From positions 3,266,501 to 3,330,500 of the forward strand of contig JAQQWL010000006.1 of the NCBI GenBank assembly GCA_038363925.1: a stretch of DNA of 64,000 nt, written 5' to 3'. The notes under the pieces were generated by a model. That model saw nothing but the letters and a program-made list of their open reading frames with translations. It was not told the origin of the DNA and searched no databases. Positions 24,222 through 36,281 of the stretch are shown piece after piece (the first letter of the stretch is position 1; each line of letters starts with the position of its first letter). The position numbers and the translations under genes are program-made. The DNA is from Apiospora phragmitis. Taxonomy: Eukaryota; Ascomycota; Sordariomycetes; Amphisphaeriales; Apiosporaceae.

Positions 24222-25315
24222 TTATCTTTTTGCTGTATCTGCGTCGGCCGTGCTGTCCTTCCCTGTAGCAGTAGTAGTAGTAGTGCCCAACTCGCCTGCG
24301 AGCCCATCGAGAAAGTCCCCAGCAAGCTTCTGTGCCCTCTTCTCGCCAATCTTGCACCTCCGCTCCTCGATTTTCCTCTTCCGCTTCTCCTTCTCGGCCT
24401 CCCGCTCCCGCCGTATGCGCTCCGTGGTCTCGCGCTCCGCAGCCAGGCTGTCCATCTCCTTCTGGCGGCCCTCCTTGTCCTTGCTGAAGTGGAAGAAGCC
24501 GACGCCCTTGTTGCGGATCTCGGCGTTGCCGTCGTAGTGCGTGTCCTCGGGCGGCGTCGGCTCCCGGTCGCGCTTGGCCGCCAGCTCCTCCATCTTGTCC
24601 CACGTCTCGTCCTCGGGGTTGAACGCGTGGCTCTGGATCGTGTCGCCGTATATCACATTCTCGGGGGCTCGGGCCGCGCGCTCATGCGGTCGAGCTCCTC
24701 GGCGCCCAGCGCCCTCCGCTGCTCCCGCCGCTGCTGTCGCTCATATTCGGCGCGGGTCCCGCGTCGCGTGCGGCCGAAGTCGTCCTTGTATTCGATGATC
24801 TCGTCGTCTGCTGGATCATGGCTATCAGAGTCGGAAGAGTCGCTGTCTACATCTGGGTATCCGTCGTCCTGGTCCGCGGGATTTTTCAGTGCCCATTTGG
24901 CATCGAAATCCACTAGAGGCGCTGTCTCTCCCTCCTTGGCGATGTAATCTCCACGCTTCATGGCTGTGTATAGACGGGCTTTCTCTTGCATCTTGCGCCG
25001 CGCCTGGGCAAAGTCATGTTTCTCGTCTTCGGTGCCGCGGACATCTTTGAGACTAATGGCTTTACCAGAGGCGGGGCCTCCCTTTGAATCTGAAGTTGGA
25101 GCCTGTTTCCGTTTCACTTTCACGTTGAATAGGTCGTCATTCTTTTTGGAAGAGCGTGACCGGCCTGATGCGGATGACGCTGCTGGGGCGCCAGCAGAAG
25201 GCGTCGAGAGGAGGGACGTAAGCTGGGAGGTGAAGGCAAGCGAGCTCGATAGAGGAATCTCCTTCTTTTGTCGTTTGGCAGGCCGTTGGCCGTAGAGGTC
25301 CGGATCCTGGGGCAT
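24222..25315 (-). CDS. CCDC174-like coiled-coil protein, one apparent frameshift
   Basis: Orthologue of the CCDC174 family (DUF4078), nuclear proteins linked to the exon-junction/splicing machinery in animals; the fungal role is not defined. The first frame (start ATG 25315) covers the basic, Ser-rich N-terminus, an acidic Asp/Ser patch (DSDSSDSDSHD) and EIIEYKDDFGRTRRGTRAEY. The second frame continues with the family core NVIYGDTIQSHAFNPEDETW and a Lys/Glu/Arg coiled coil ending in TTTTTATGKDS. The frames meet near 24671-24673, where a GGG run on the plus strand is one base short of what would join ARPRAP to ENVIYGD. Adding that base gives 364 aa with no other change. There is no splice pair here. 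A sequencing deletion is more likely than a pseudogene. It is divergent from homoserine dehydrogenase, 313 bases away. Confidence 0.85.
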
Positions 25316-25628
25316 GGTAGTAGTAGATGGTGGGGGCGAAAAGTTTAGAGGATTAATAAAGCATCAAGTCCGTTGAATGGTATCTATCTTCCTTCATTGA
25401 TGCGACTGTATGTCATTGGCTACACGGTAGACAGCAGAGGTGCCTTAAGTGAACAACGCCCCACTAGGTTTAAGCTCCAGCAGTGCAGTCCCCTAAATTC
25501 CGTTGCCGCTGTTGCCCCGCGATCGGCCAGAGACATTGGGAAATATACCCATTCAACCCCACGCTCTCTTGTGAGAATCTCTACCAACCATCACTTGAAA
25601 CACCAAATTGAATCTGGTAATTTTCAAG
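25316..25628. promoter_or_regulatory. Shared divergent promoter, CCDC174-like / homoserine dehydrogenase
   Basis: Only 313 bases separate the two start codons, so both genes must be driven from this stretch. I see no defined binding site that I would name. Confidence 0.5.
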
Positions 25629-26784
25629 ATGTCTTCGACAAGCCAAGTATATGTCGCCATCATTGGTAAGTCGGATCTGTGGGACTTGCATTGGATTGGT
25701 AGATTTCTGACCCTACTTCCTTGCAGGCGCCGGAGGGGTTGGCAAGTGTTTCTTGTCTCAGCTACAGACACTGGCGACTCGCCGACCGGTTCCCAAACTT
25801 AATCTGTGCTACATCTCTACAAGCAAGAAGGCTCTCTTCAAGCAAGATTATAGTGTGATTCCCTACGAGAGCGCCCTCAACGATCTTGCCGCCTCTACCG
25901 CTGCCCCGCTTGACCTGTCCAAGGTCGTCGACTACCTCGCCGCCGCTCCCTCCAAGGTTGTTCTGGTCGACAACACAAGCTCCCAAGATGTTGCCAACGC
26001 ATACCCCGTCTTCTTGAGCCGTGGTATCAGCATAGTCACCCCAAACAAGAAGGCCTTCTCTGGCTCCTACACCCTTTGGCAAGACATCTTCACATCTGCC
26101 ACCACGTCTGGAGCTAAGATCTATCACGAGTCCTCGGTTGGTGCAGGCCTGCCTGTCATCTCCACCCTCAAGGACCTGGTCGATACCGGAGATGAGGTTA
26201 CCAAGATTGAGGGTGTCTTCAGCGGTACCATGTCGTTCCTTTTCAACTCGTTTGCCCCTCTCGAGGGCTCTGGTGGCAAATGGTCCGAGGAAGTTAAGAA
26301 GGCCAAGGAGCTGGGGTACACTGAACCTGACCCTCGTGATGACCTCAATGGTCTTGACGTGGCCCGAAAGTTAACTATTCTCGCTCGATTGGCTGGTCTG
26401 CCTGTCGAATCGCCCACCTCGTTCCCAGTCCAGAGCTTGATCCCCAAGGAGCTAGAATCCGTGGCCAGCGGTGACGAGTTCCTCCAGAAGCTTCCCGAGT
26501 TCGACTCCCAGATGGAGGAAACCAAGGCAGCAGCTCAAAACCAGGGCAAGGTGGTACGATTTGTTGGCAGCATTGATGTTGCTACGAAGTCCGTCAAGGT
26601 TGGACTGGAGATGTTCGACCGATCACATCCCATTGCCGCGCTCAAGGGCAGCGATAACATCATTAGCTTTTACACTAAGCGATATGGCAGCAACCCGCTC
26701 ATTGTTCAGGGAGCCGGTGCTGGTGGCGATGTGACAGCCATGGGCGTTACGAGCGACCTGCTGAAGGTTTTGTCCCAGGTTTAG
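25629..26784 (+). CDS. hom6: Homoserine dehydrogenase
   Basis: Converts aspartate semialdehyde to homoserine with NAD(P)H, the branch to threonine and methionine. Exons 25629-25665 and 25727-26784 give 364 aa, typical for the monofunctional fungal enzyme. The N-terminus VYVAIIGAGGVGKC is the Rossmann GxGxxG, split by the intron after IIG. SSVGAGLPVISTLKDL and EGVFSGTMSFLFN form the substrate side, and GYTEPDPRDDLNGLDVARK is the family signature with the catalytic Asp/Lys. No ACT or aspartokinase domain is fused. The gene is intact and converges on the small membrane protein gene, whose stop is 100 bases away. Confidence 0.97.
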
Positions 26785-26886
26785 AAAAACATATGGCCAA
26801 GAAAGTTTCGTAGCACAAAAGCTATATTGTAAAGCTGCACATCCGTAGTCTAACCTCGTTGTGATAATCTCGCATTGTGAAAATCA

Positions 26887-27334
26887 TCAAGTGTCAGGTG
26901 TGGCCGGAAAGCCGGCTCGCTTCATTCCAGCAAAAGGTTGGCTGTGACCCGTATGTTGTGGGTTAGACGAGCCAGTTGATGTAGCGAAAGACGGCCCTTG
27001 TTCCTGCTCGCTTGGCTGGGCGAGGCTGGGTTGCAATTGTGTAGGCGCAGGTACAGGTCGAGTCAGACGCCAGACCCAGAGAAAGAAGTCGAAGACGATT
27101 AGGCAGAACACGGGAACGGCGAACGAGAGGCTGGCTAGTTTCTGGAAGACGGCGAAGTCAGCAATGTGTCGGTGGTGGGCATGTATGGTTACTGTCAAAC
27201 CCTTGCACACTTACAAAAAAGAAGGCGATCCATCGAACCAGGCCCCAGATTGTGGCAGGGAGCAAAGCGTCCGTCTGGAGGACGCTGGTGTACCAAGTCA
27301 TGATCTCGACGCCAGAGCCCATCGCGGAGTCCAT
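26887..27334 (-). CDS. Small two-pass membrane protein, unknown
   Basis: Exons 27215-27334 and 26887-27141 join in phase 0 to give 124 aa. Hydrophobic segments WGLVRWIAFFFKLASLSF and VPVFCLIVFDFFLWVW are followed by a Pro/Ser/Gln-rich tail. The first in-frame ATG is at 27334 (MDSAMGSG). The open frame continues upstream for 25 coding-looking codons (LIPSLCSFAHYLSFLIPLFD) to a TAA, yet it has no ATG, and no ATG exists in any frame for about 250 bases farther up. Either the short form is correct, a non-AUG start such as the GTG at 27409 is used, or a sequence error hides the true start. Family not recognised. Confidence 0.65.
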
Positions 27335-28679
27335 CAGATCGAACAACGGTATAAGAAACGAAAGGTAGTGGGCGAAGGAGCACAACGATGGGATAAGGTA
27401 TTGTAGCACAACGAGGATGATGGAGGTGGTTTAATCGTTATCAGCCCTTGGTGATCGACACTGCAGATAGACGTCGGGATCGGGATGAGCTAGCCAGGTG
27501 TGGTGGAGTGGCGTATTTATTCTTGATTGGTCCGGGTCGGATGTGAGCCGGGATAGAAGCTTGAGAAGTTTATGGACAGACGAGGGAGAGATTTATGAGT
27601 CGAATACTTCAATGCTAGTCTGAAGGAAGGGAAAGGGGGAGGCAGCTGGATTGACTACATTGTATCTCGGTTGACCGACTGCATATAATTGTTAAATGGC
27701 GAAACCGATGCGTTCCGTATTATTAAAGGGCGACGGTAATAATAATAAATCATGGCACAACAAAGCAAGGCAAGCAAGGGCGGCTTCGTCCCTGAAGATC
27801 ACCCTCCGAATTCCGAAGGTGCATTCTTAAGCGTAAAATCCCGGGCGTGCCTGAACCTAGAAATTTGACGGGCTGAGGCTATCAATGCCGGTGTTTGATA
27901 TTCCTTCTCGTCTCGCACATTCCGCCACCCCCCCCCACCCGGACACTTGCATACCTAATCAGAAAGGTGTCATGTCTACATGTACCTTGGGTAGATAGGT
28001 ACAGTATGCTGGAAGCGACGAATGTTCAAATTGTACCGTATCAAATGAACTTCAGCTGCCTACAAGGTGGCCCGGATGCCGAGCGGGCGAGAGGCAAGGG
28101 GGGCAAGAAGGGCCTGAGCATCGAAGTTGTTCTAGAATGGATGGTTGGTCGGTCATTACAAAAATCAAATGTGCTTCCAGAATTCTTCATACAAGCCTCG
28201 GACCTCGGAGCCAGCAACTTTTTGCAATTCAAGAATCAGCCCATTCCACGCTGACAACATGGACAACTTATGATCCCAAGCTCGTGAGATGTTGTACAGA
28301 CGCGCCGGCAACTAAATGCAATGCGACAGGAGCGGGTCCCTACGACCTAGCGTGTCCTGCCACTTTTCACCGCCCGAATTTGGAATGGTCTATTGCAGCA
28401 CGGGCGTGGAAGAAGCCGCCCGCGATGACTCAAGGGATCGTGAGACGGAAACAGAAGCTACAAGTGGCACGACGGACACTCCACACTACTGCCGACTGAC
28501 TGCTGCCCATTCCTTTAACCCGTTCTCCCATACCGTCCAAGGATTGGATTCAGGGTCCAACGCCGCCAGAGGGGTTGATTTGAAGAAGTGCCCAATCGAA
28601 AGAAGTGGCAGGCCGCAGGCGTCTAGCCGGCGTACTTCTTTGTGCGTGTTTGTCGTAGCAGTAAACAGTGGTTGTTGAT
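27335..28679. other. Divergent spacer upstream of the ERG27-type gene
   Basis: It lies between two divergent genes, so it should hold both promoters. It contains a poly-C tract (27928-27936) and an AAT-rich run near 27740. No sterol-regulatory site is claimed. No gene seen. Confidence 0.45.
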
Positions 28680-30265
28680 ATGGCAGCCGCTCCGTGGGCC
28701 GGCGTGCCCAGCAACGAGCAGTTCTTCGTCCTGCTCACCGGTGCCAACAGGTAAATTCTTATGATTTCCACCCGTGAGCGCCACTAGAAGAGTAGGGGGT
28801 GCCGATGCTCAGCAGAAAGAGATACGGAACCAGTGTGTGCGTTTGTGTCTAAATATGTGTTTCTAACGGGAAACCAACCAGTGGTGTCGGACAGGGCATC
28901 TGCCAGCGCCTGATTGACGACTTCCTCGCGACCCGCTCCCTCTCGGCGCGCCTCGTCCTCATCCCGACCACGCGCTCGCCCCAGAAGTCGCGCGAGACCA
29001 TCGCGAGCCTCCGGGCCTACCTCGCCAAGGCGGCGCGCACCTCGACCAAGCTCCGCTCCCGCGCCGGCCCCGACTACGACCCCGAGACCGCCGTCGCCCG
29101 CGTCCACCTGCTCGCCGTCGAGGTCGACCTGTGCAAGCTGTCCACAATCTACGACGCCGCCGCGAAACTGCTCGGCGGCCAAGTGCGGGACCCGACGGGC
29201 GTTGTCGCGGGCGGCCAAGACCTGAAGATCCCCAAGCTCGACGCCGTCTTGTTCAACGCGGGCTACGGAGGCTGGGATGGCATCAATTGGTTCGAGTTCG
29301 CAAGGCAGTTCTTCACGGTCGGCCTGGTGCAATCGACTACCTTCCCTTCTTTCAAGTCGGCGAAAGCAGGCCACACCCTGCCACCGCAAGAAGTCCCGGG
29401 GAACAAGCCAAGCGACGAGGGCGGCGCCAGCCAACCCAAGCTGGCCGAGGTGTTCTGTGCGAACACTTTTGGGCACTATGTTCTGGCCCACGAACTGATG
29501 CCTCTTCTGAGTCGGTCGGACCCTAGCGAGCCTGCCGCGAGGGTGGTCTTCACATCCTCCATTGACGCCGAGGAGCGCCATCTCGACTTGGACGACTTCC
29601 AGGGCTTCAAAAGCACGGCAGCCTACGAGAGCAGCAAGCGTATCACAGACCTCATGTGCTTGACTTCGGAGTTTCCCAGCGTCCAGGCCGTCTCCTCGTC
29701 TTTCTTTTCCTCTGGGACGTCATCCTCCTCCGCCCGAAAGTACACCAAGAAGCCGCACCTATATCTGTCGCACCCCGGCATAGTCTGCACGCCCCTCTTC
29801 CCCCTCAACGCCTTCATGTTCTTCTTCTACTACTACGCGATGCTTCTCTCGCGCCTCCTGGGCTCCCCCTGGCACGGGGTCGACCCCTACGTCGGGGCCT
29901 GCGCCACCGTCTGGCTCGCGCTCGAGGACGAGGAGACCATGGACGCGAGCCACGCGCAGCGGGTCAAATGGGGCTCGGCCGCGGACCGGCGCGGGCGCGC
30001 GGACCCCAAGAAGACCGAGGTCGAGGGCTGGGGCTGGGAGGGCAAAGTGGAGGACGCCGAGGCCCTGAAGCGCGACGAGGCCAACGGGGTCCTGCGGAAG
30101 CTCAAGGGGCGCAAGTGGGACGCCGTCCAGCTGACCGAGGAGAAGAGGCACAAGTTCGAGGAGGACGGCGTGCGGTGCTGGAAGGAGCTGGAAGCCTTGC
30201 GGGTGCGCTGGGAAGGCATCATGGGCCGTCGTCACCACTCGGCCGAGAAGGATGGCAAGGCCTAG
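28680..30265 (+). CDS. erg27: 3-keto sterol reductase (C-4 demethylation)
   Basis: Short-chain dehydrogenase that reduces the 3-keto sterol intermediate in ergosterol C-4 demethylation, working at the ER with Erg25/Erg26; it is the target of fenhexamid. Exons 28680-28750 and 28882-30265 give 484 aa. The cofactor motif TGANSGVGQG is formed across the splice junction. NAGYGG and VFTSSID are the SDR core, and YESSK is the catalytic YxxxK. HPGIVCTPLFPLNAFMFFFY fits the family's hydrophobic membrane-contact stretch. A charged C-terminal extension rich in Lys/Glu/Arg makes it longer than the yeast enzyme (about 347 aa) but similar to other filamentous ascomycetes. The codons are strongly GC-ending and no frame disruption is seen. 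Confidence 0.93.
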
Positions 30266-30844
30266 AAGGGTAGAACTACTGCTCTGACCTATCTATCGTA
30301 CTAGGGCGCGCAGGTTTTGTCTGTCTATCCGCGTTTTCTTTCAGAGCCTGAATTTACCCAAGTCAACCAGATATAAAACTATATCGTAATGCTAATACCA
30401 TGTATCTGACGTACCACCTCCATATCCGTCCATGAGGCTCTTATTGGTAATCATCGGTATCGCATGAGATCCCCTACCTATCCGAGCCACGCTGTTTCTC
30501 GACACGTCAGATACACACATCTATAGTATTAGTAAAGTAATTCCTCCTCCTTCTCTTCAAACAAATAAAAGACCATCCACGGGATATTATGTTAACGGAG
30601 ATTGAAGGTAGGATAGCCCGTAAGGGTAGCTGGCTAGTAATCTGATAACTGGCTAGTAACGGGATATATATATAGTTTTACTCTTGGTAGTCCCTGGAAT
30701 TGTTGCAGGTGACGTGAGAAAAAAGTAGCGTATGCCAGTTCTCACGAGAAGGTATAGTACACCATAGTAACATCATACATGAAAAACGCTGAATCCGAAC
30801 TCCGCGAGGCATTCCACGGCTGTAGTCCTCATTCCCCCGCCCCC
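30266..30844. other. Convergent 3' spacer
   Basis: It separates the ends of the ERG27-type and MFS genes and is AT-richer than both. Only 3' UTR functions are expected. Confidence 0.5.
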
Positions 30845-33091
30845 CTACGCAACAATAGCCCGCGAACGACGCTGATCGCTACTCGCCCGCTTTAACTCCA
30901 CGAATTCGCCGCGGCCGAACAGCCCGAGGCAAAGGGGAAGCGGCACGACGGCCAAGGCCAGCACCGCGTGAAAGATGAGGCTCCGCTGCATGTGGCACGG
31001 CGGGTTCGCGTCGGGGCCGGCCTTGAGGGCGTCCGAGATGAGGATGAAGAAGGCGCCGAGGAGCTGGCCCGAGGCCCAGGCCACGGTGCTGGTGACCTCG
31101 GGCGAGCACGGGTGGGACAACTCAGTGAGGTACTCGAGCGCGACGGGGACTAGCGAGAAGGACGCGGCTCCGAGGATGGCGAGGATCACGTAAGGGCCGG
31201 CGAGGCCGGCGGCGTCGTGGGTGCCCGGCATCCAGACGAAGATCAAGTACATGAGGCCGATGATGGGGACGAGGGCCTTCACCGCCAGCAGGTACGCTTT
31301 GGTGCGGTCAAGGATGGGAGAGGAAATGGCCGAAGAGACGAGGCCGACGACGATGAGGACGGCGCCTGCAATGCCGGCCTCGTCGCTGGTGTAGCCGTAC
31401 GGCATCATGGTTTGGTTCAAGATTGTCGAGATACTGTTGAAGAACCCAACGTAGACGCCATAAGGAATAAGAATCATCCAGACCTCGGGGATGCGGATGA
31501 CGCGACGGATCGAGGCCACCAGAGGCTCTTTGGGCGAGCTGCCTGACGGGGCTACAGACGTAGGGGGCGCGGCAGGCGTGAAGAGGGAGGGCACCGAGAT
31601 AACGGTTGCGATGATAGAGACATACAGCACCGCATTCGACACGTCGCGCGGACCAGTGACGAGGAAGGGCGTGATCAGCTGACCCAGCGCTGCGCCGAAG
31701 GGGTTGGCCAGACTCATGATGGCGGTGGCCCCTATGCGGCCCCTATCGGTAAACCAGAGGTCCGAATACGTCGTGGGTGCGCTCAGGATAAAGGTCTGGG
31801 CAGCACCTGTGAGGACTACGCCGAACATGACGATGCCGAAGTTACCGCCATCGCTGGAATGCGAGCCGGCATAGCGGATCCAGTTACCAACCAATAACAG
31901 AACGGAAGCCGTCACGATGGACAACTTGGGGCCCTTGTGAAGCACATAGATAGTGATAGGACTAGTGACAAGGAAGACGAATAGGAAGCCTGTAGAGAGC
32001 CAGTTGATGGCTGATTCGCTGACGTTATAATATGCCGCCGCGAACTGTGATATGGGCGCAAAGGTGACCCACTGCAAAGAGGATACAATGTTAGTTGCCG
32101 CTCAACCACTCAACCTGAAAGAATGGATTTCGGATTATTTGGAGATAAAAATAGAAAAAAAGAACAAGAATAAATGAGGTTTCGAGCAATTCCATAGAAT
32201 CTTGAGGACTACCGGTAGTGATGTACTCGAAAATCATAACTGAATAACGACTTCCTACGAAGTAGTCGTGTGTACTTTATCTGGGGAGCGCGAGACGGTA
32301 GGAATACAAACTGCGGAGTTGGTTGTGGCCGTCACATAACAGCCAACCACAATCGTAGCTCGCATATAACAGCGTTTGTCGCGGGACACCACTGAGCATA
32401 CAGCCAGGTGTATGTATAAGTAGAATAACCCGTGGCTCCTACCATGTCTGGATTTCCCCACTCCGCAATGCGATATCGAAAGAAGCGCATGCGATTTGCT
32501 TGCAGAGGACCGGGGTTCACGATAGGGCTTGACGGGGAAGAAGAGAGGGAGAGAGAGAGAGAGAGAGAAAAGAGTACGATATATACTTACATCCCAGCTT
32601 ACAATGATGTTCAGCAGCGTCAATTGCACTAGCCCGAACCACCTCCTCTTGTACGTGCGATAGACCACGCCCGCGCGGATGCTACCGTCGTCCCCATCGA
32701 GATCGTTTGCCGTCGCCACCGCGGCATCAGCGTCGCCGCCGTTGACGAGGAAAGTCTGGCTGGTTTTTTGCTTGATGCCGCCATCCTTCATGTCGCCGTC
32801 GGCTCGCGAGTCCACGGTGCAATCGGTGTCGGTGCGCTGGTGGGCTGCTGCTGTTGTCGGCGTGGGAGCCATGTCGCTGTGCTTGCTGCTGCTCCCCATG
32901 GCGCCCAGCGCATACATCTGACCCGCTTTGTTGTTGTTGTTGTCGACCTCGTCGCTGTCGGAGAAGGAGTGGGCGGTGGTCGCTTCGTTCTCATTCACGC
33001 CGTCGTCTTCTCGGAGGGGTTCATGCCGGTGCGCGGGAGAAGAGGATGAAGAGGGGCTGTGGTTGCGACTGCGACTGCGGCTGCGCGCCAT
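30845..33091 (-). CDS. MFS transporter, FLVCR/SLC49-like
   Basis: Polytopic transporter of the major facilitator superfamily; the look of the first half ([28 protein letters not shown]) resembles the FLVCR/DIRC2 branch. Exon 1 (32591-33091) encodes a ~150-residue cytosolic, Ser/Asp/Asn-rich extension and the start of helix 1 ([21 protein letters not shown]). Exon 2 (30845-32071) encodes the rest, about 12 helices in all, 575 aa. The joint SWD/WVTFAP is in phase 0. The intron is 519 bases, long for this genome, and carries a GA microsatellite. Vertebrate relatives move heme, choline or related compounds; no substrate can be assigned here. An ERG27-type neighbour on the other strand gives no functional hint. 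Confidence 0.82.
32549..32567. repeat. (GA)n microsatellite in the MFS gene intron
   Basis: About ten GA units (CT on the gene strand) lie close to the 5' splice site of the MFS gene, within the 519-base intron. A pyrimidine run there could affect splicing, but nothing shows this directly. Confidence 0.8.
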
Positions 33092-35484
33092 TTGAAAGAG
33101 CGGGTAGGCGCCGCTCTTATGAGCAAAGTGCGTGCGTCTGTCGCTGCGACTCCCACTTCCCGTTTTGACCGTCTAATCAACGCCACACACACACACACAC
33201 ACACACAGATGCAGTCGCAGTGTAGGTACCAAGCGTTCCCACGGGTTCCGTCCTCCGTCAGTAGGGCAGTCTGAACACCCACCACCACCACCACACGCGA
33301 CACTGGCCCCGGGAGCGCCTGTTTTCTACTGTAGTGGTATTAGTGGGCGGGCGGGTTTCTCGTCGAGGGGTTTGGGGACCGCTGGTTGGCTCGCGGCACG
33401 CGGCGCATTGACAAGAGGTTGGGGCTCGGTAGGTCGGCGGGGAAAAAAGAGCCTAGAAGTGGCTCCCTAGAGTTATCAGATCCGGGGAAGGGTAGTGTAA
33501 TACTAAAAGCTGTAGTGCTGGGACCGCTTCGTCTCGTCTTCCATTATTCTGACAGCTTGGCTCCTTTTAAAATACATGGATGATTCAAGTTGCCCATTAT
33601 ATGTATCAACCCTTTCTCCCTTTCCTCCACGAGGAGACGGAAACACCCCGAGACCATTTCATCTGTCTTGGGGTAACAGCGGCGAATCCCATCTCTTGAA
33701 TTATGGACCGATTGGCGTGGAGCACGCACGACCTGCGCTCTGCCAGGGTCTATCCTGTTTCCGTCTTATCACCCGACTTGGCCGTAACCCCATCCATTTA
33801 GAGCAAGCCGCCGCTCCGGGTCCAAGCATGTGCAAAGTCTTCCGATGAAGAATGACCAAAATCCCGAAGGAGATTCATCAGTTGCACAAAAGAGATAGAA
33901 TCGAATCAGTCATCGAGTAGTCTGCTTGAGGAGTACTTTTCCTCGCTCTTCAAAGGTCTGGTATAGCACGTTGAAACGAAGTCACAAACAGATCACCCCT
34001 TGTCCATGCAATACAACCCCCAAGACTATGCATGCAAGGCATACATATGTACTCAGCTTAGCTAGGTAAGTTGAGCAGTTGGTTCCGGGGAGGGTTGCCT
34101 TCTCTGTGCAGGAGTTCTATCAACCAGAGATGCAATTACATTTTGATTTGTATTAGCCAACCCTCGCGCCTGGGATCATATCCAGTCGCAATCAAACCCA
34201 GAAGAGCACCGAAGGCAGATGGACCAGACTGGGGTTTGTAACTTTTGAGCATATGGACAACAACTAAATAATGATGAGCGGCTTGTCGAAGAGATTACCC
34301 GTCATCTCCCCATGTGGCTTTTCAAACAAACATGAGAAGCTGTTCCCTAGGGATCTACCGGCCAGATCCCTCACAAGCTTGGGGACGAACTGCACACCAT
34401 TGAGAACCCATCGGCCGGGGTCTTGCCCCATTTCTTGGTCCCAGTCGTCTGGGATATGGGAGGAAAATGCCATCCGTTGGTCGTCCGATAGTCAACCGAG
34501 CCGGAATCGGGGTACGGCATCATATCAAGGCGAATGCCTAATTAAATCCGCAGCTCTCCCTATGCATGTCATAGGGCGTTATTTGATATGGCCCTGCTGT
34601 ATACATGCAGTATAACCAAAGCCATATGGATAATTGGTAATCTTACTATAATTCCTCGCACCTGTGGACATCAGCTTCGCAAGCCATTCTCTACACAAAA
34701 GGGGGCACCGAGCTCCGACACCCCAGGAGGCTTTCCCGAAGTAAGGTCTCGGGAACACCCTTCCCTCCCTCCCACCTCTCCTCTGACTTGGCAACCCAAT
34801 AGGGGAAGATGCATCTGATGGCAACTACCTATCCCAACAGGTAGTATTTCTGCATGCAATGACATGACTCTCCCTCCCTCTCTCATCTCTTTCAACCCCG
34901 AAGAACCAGATGATCAAACAATCTGCAGACTCCGGAATCACGCCTTGCCAATGCTACGACCAACCACAGCCAGGATAAGAATTTGGTTCTGAGAGCCGCT
35001 GGACTCAACGCTGCCAGAACCACAAAAGGGGGATTGCAAGCCACCGGTTTCTCAGGCCTATTGAAGCAATGCATTGTGATACAGCCGTACAACTTGAAAC
35101 TCTCATTCCCGAGCATTATATAAACATGTATACATATATCTTGGTATAATCGTTTCGAAAGCTGCCAGCTGTGTCGGAGGGATCCACAAGTTCATGTCAT
35201 CATGCGGGCAGGAATGAGAAATCTAATTGTCTTTGTTTGTATGCAGTGTATATGATACATGCTGCGGATCTATCAGACAGCATTGCTGGGTCTTCCTGAG
35301 CCGCATCTCTCCATGTGTTACAAGAACCACCACAAGGTCAACGACGCATAGGCCGCGACTCAAAGCAGTTGGTTGGGAAACCCCCTCACATCCCATGGTT
35401 GTCAGCATCATGGCCACGCACTGTCCAGACGATGGATATGCGCAGCGGTTGGGTGACGGGTGCCCTCGGTATTGTCCGAGTAAT
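33092..35484. other. Spacer between the MFS gene and QCR6
   Basis: It contains a (CA)12 run (33184-33207) and a CCA repeat (33279-33294) close to the MFS start, the likely promoter. The remainder has no gene I can support. Confidence 0.45.
33184..33207. repeat. (CA)12 microsatellite
   Basis: Uninterrupted CA dinucleotides about 95 bases upstream of the MFS start codon. Confidence 0.9.
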
Positions 35485-36281
35485 TTATTTGAGTTGGGAC
35501 CACAGCTTGGGAGCAGCACATTGGGAGGCGCAGTGGGCGAGGTGGAAGACTATAATTGGGGCACGTCTTGGTCAGCATTGTTTCTGCACACGCCCAGATA
35601 GCGGTCGGATCAAGGGTTTCTGGCTGCGCAAGCCGGCAAGAGTAATATCTAGAGATACTCACATTCCTCAACGCAGTCCTCCTTAGCATCGCCATCCTCT
35701 TCTTGTTTGGTGACTCGCTCAACACACTCATCGAAGTGGTGCTTGGCCGGGAGCATTGCTTGGAGTTCTTGCATTCTATAGGGCAGTAAGTATACGGGCA
35801 TAGAAGGTTGCCGAATCGTACGCCTCCAGAAGCCATAACGTGGTCGTGTCTCTCTATGTGCGACTGTAGCGGGATCGAGTGGAGGGCTACGAACCTTCCT
35901 CGAGCGTCTCCTTGGGGTCGACGATTTCGTCCTCGTCTTCCTCCTCCTCTTCTTCGTCGTCGTCTGATGACTCCTCTTCCTTGGACTCGTCGTTCTTGGG
36001 CTCCTGTCAATGACACAGATAATTAGCTCAAGCCCCTCTAATTTGCGACAGGTGTGTACTGAATCTGCAAGAATGGCCATGTGCTTTCGACGGCCAATTC
36101 GAAACCCAAGCCAGGTAGGTGGTTCGCACCATCAGAGGTTTGCAGGAGTTCATGCAGGTGCTTCGAGGGTGGGTGAGAATGGTAGTCGTACCTGTTCCTC
36201 TTGAGCCGGAGCTTCGGCCTCGGCGATGCTCCAAGGAGTGGCCGCGTCGACCAGGTCGGTGAAGGTCTCCCAGATACCCAT
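35485..36281 (-). CDS. qcr6: Cytochrome bc1 complex hinge protein (QCR6), one apparent frameshift
   Basis: Acidic hinge subunit of mitochondrial complex III, aiding cytochrome c docking on cytochrome c1. Four exons: 36192-36281 (MGIWETFTDLVDAATPW), 35895-36003 (acidic, with EEEEEEDEDEIVDPKETLEE), 35663-35775 and 35485-35549 (FFHLAHCASQCAAPKLWSQL). The conserved cysteines are those of CKNSKQC, DECVERV, EDCVEE and HCASQC, the family's disulfide pattern. Exon 3 changes frame in a CCC run (plus strand GGG 35749-35751): CKNSKQC is read in one frame and PAKHHFDECVERV in the next. One extra C restores every splice phase and gives 125 aa. Because the subunit supports respiration, a missing base in the sequence is more likely than a real mutation. 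Confidence 0.88.

Noticed and set aside
24190..24603. Gly/Arg-rich 137-codon minus-strand frame
   Set aside because: It overlaps the CCDC174-like coiled coil in another frame; composition only reflects Glu/Lys/Arg codons read out of phase.
28784..29581. 265-codon minus-strand frame
   Set aside because: It is the shadow of the ERG27-type coding exon, produced by GC-rich codons.
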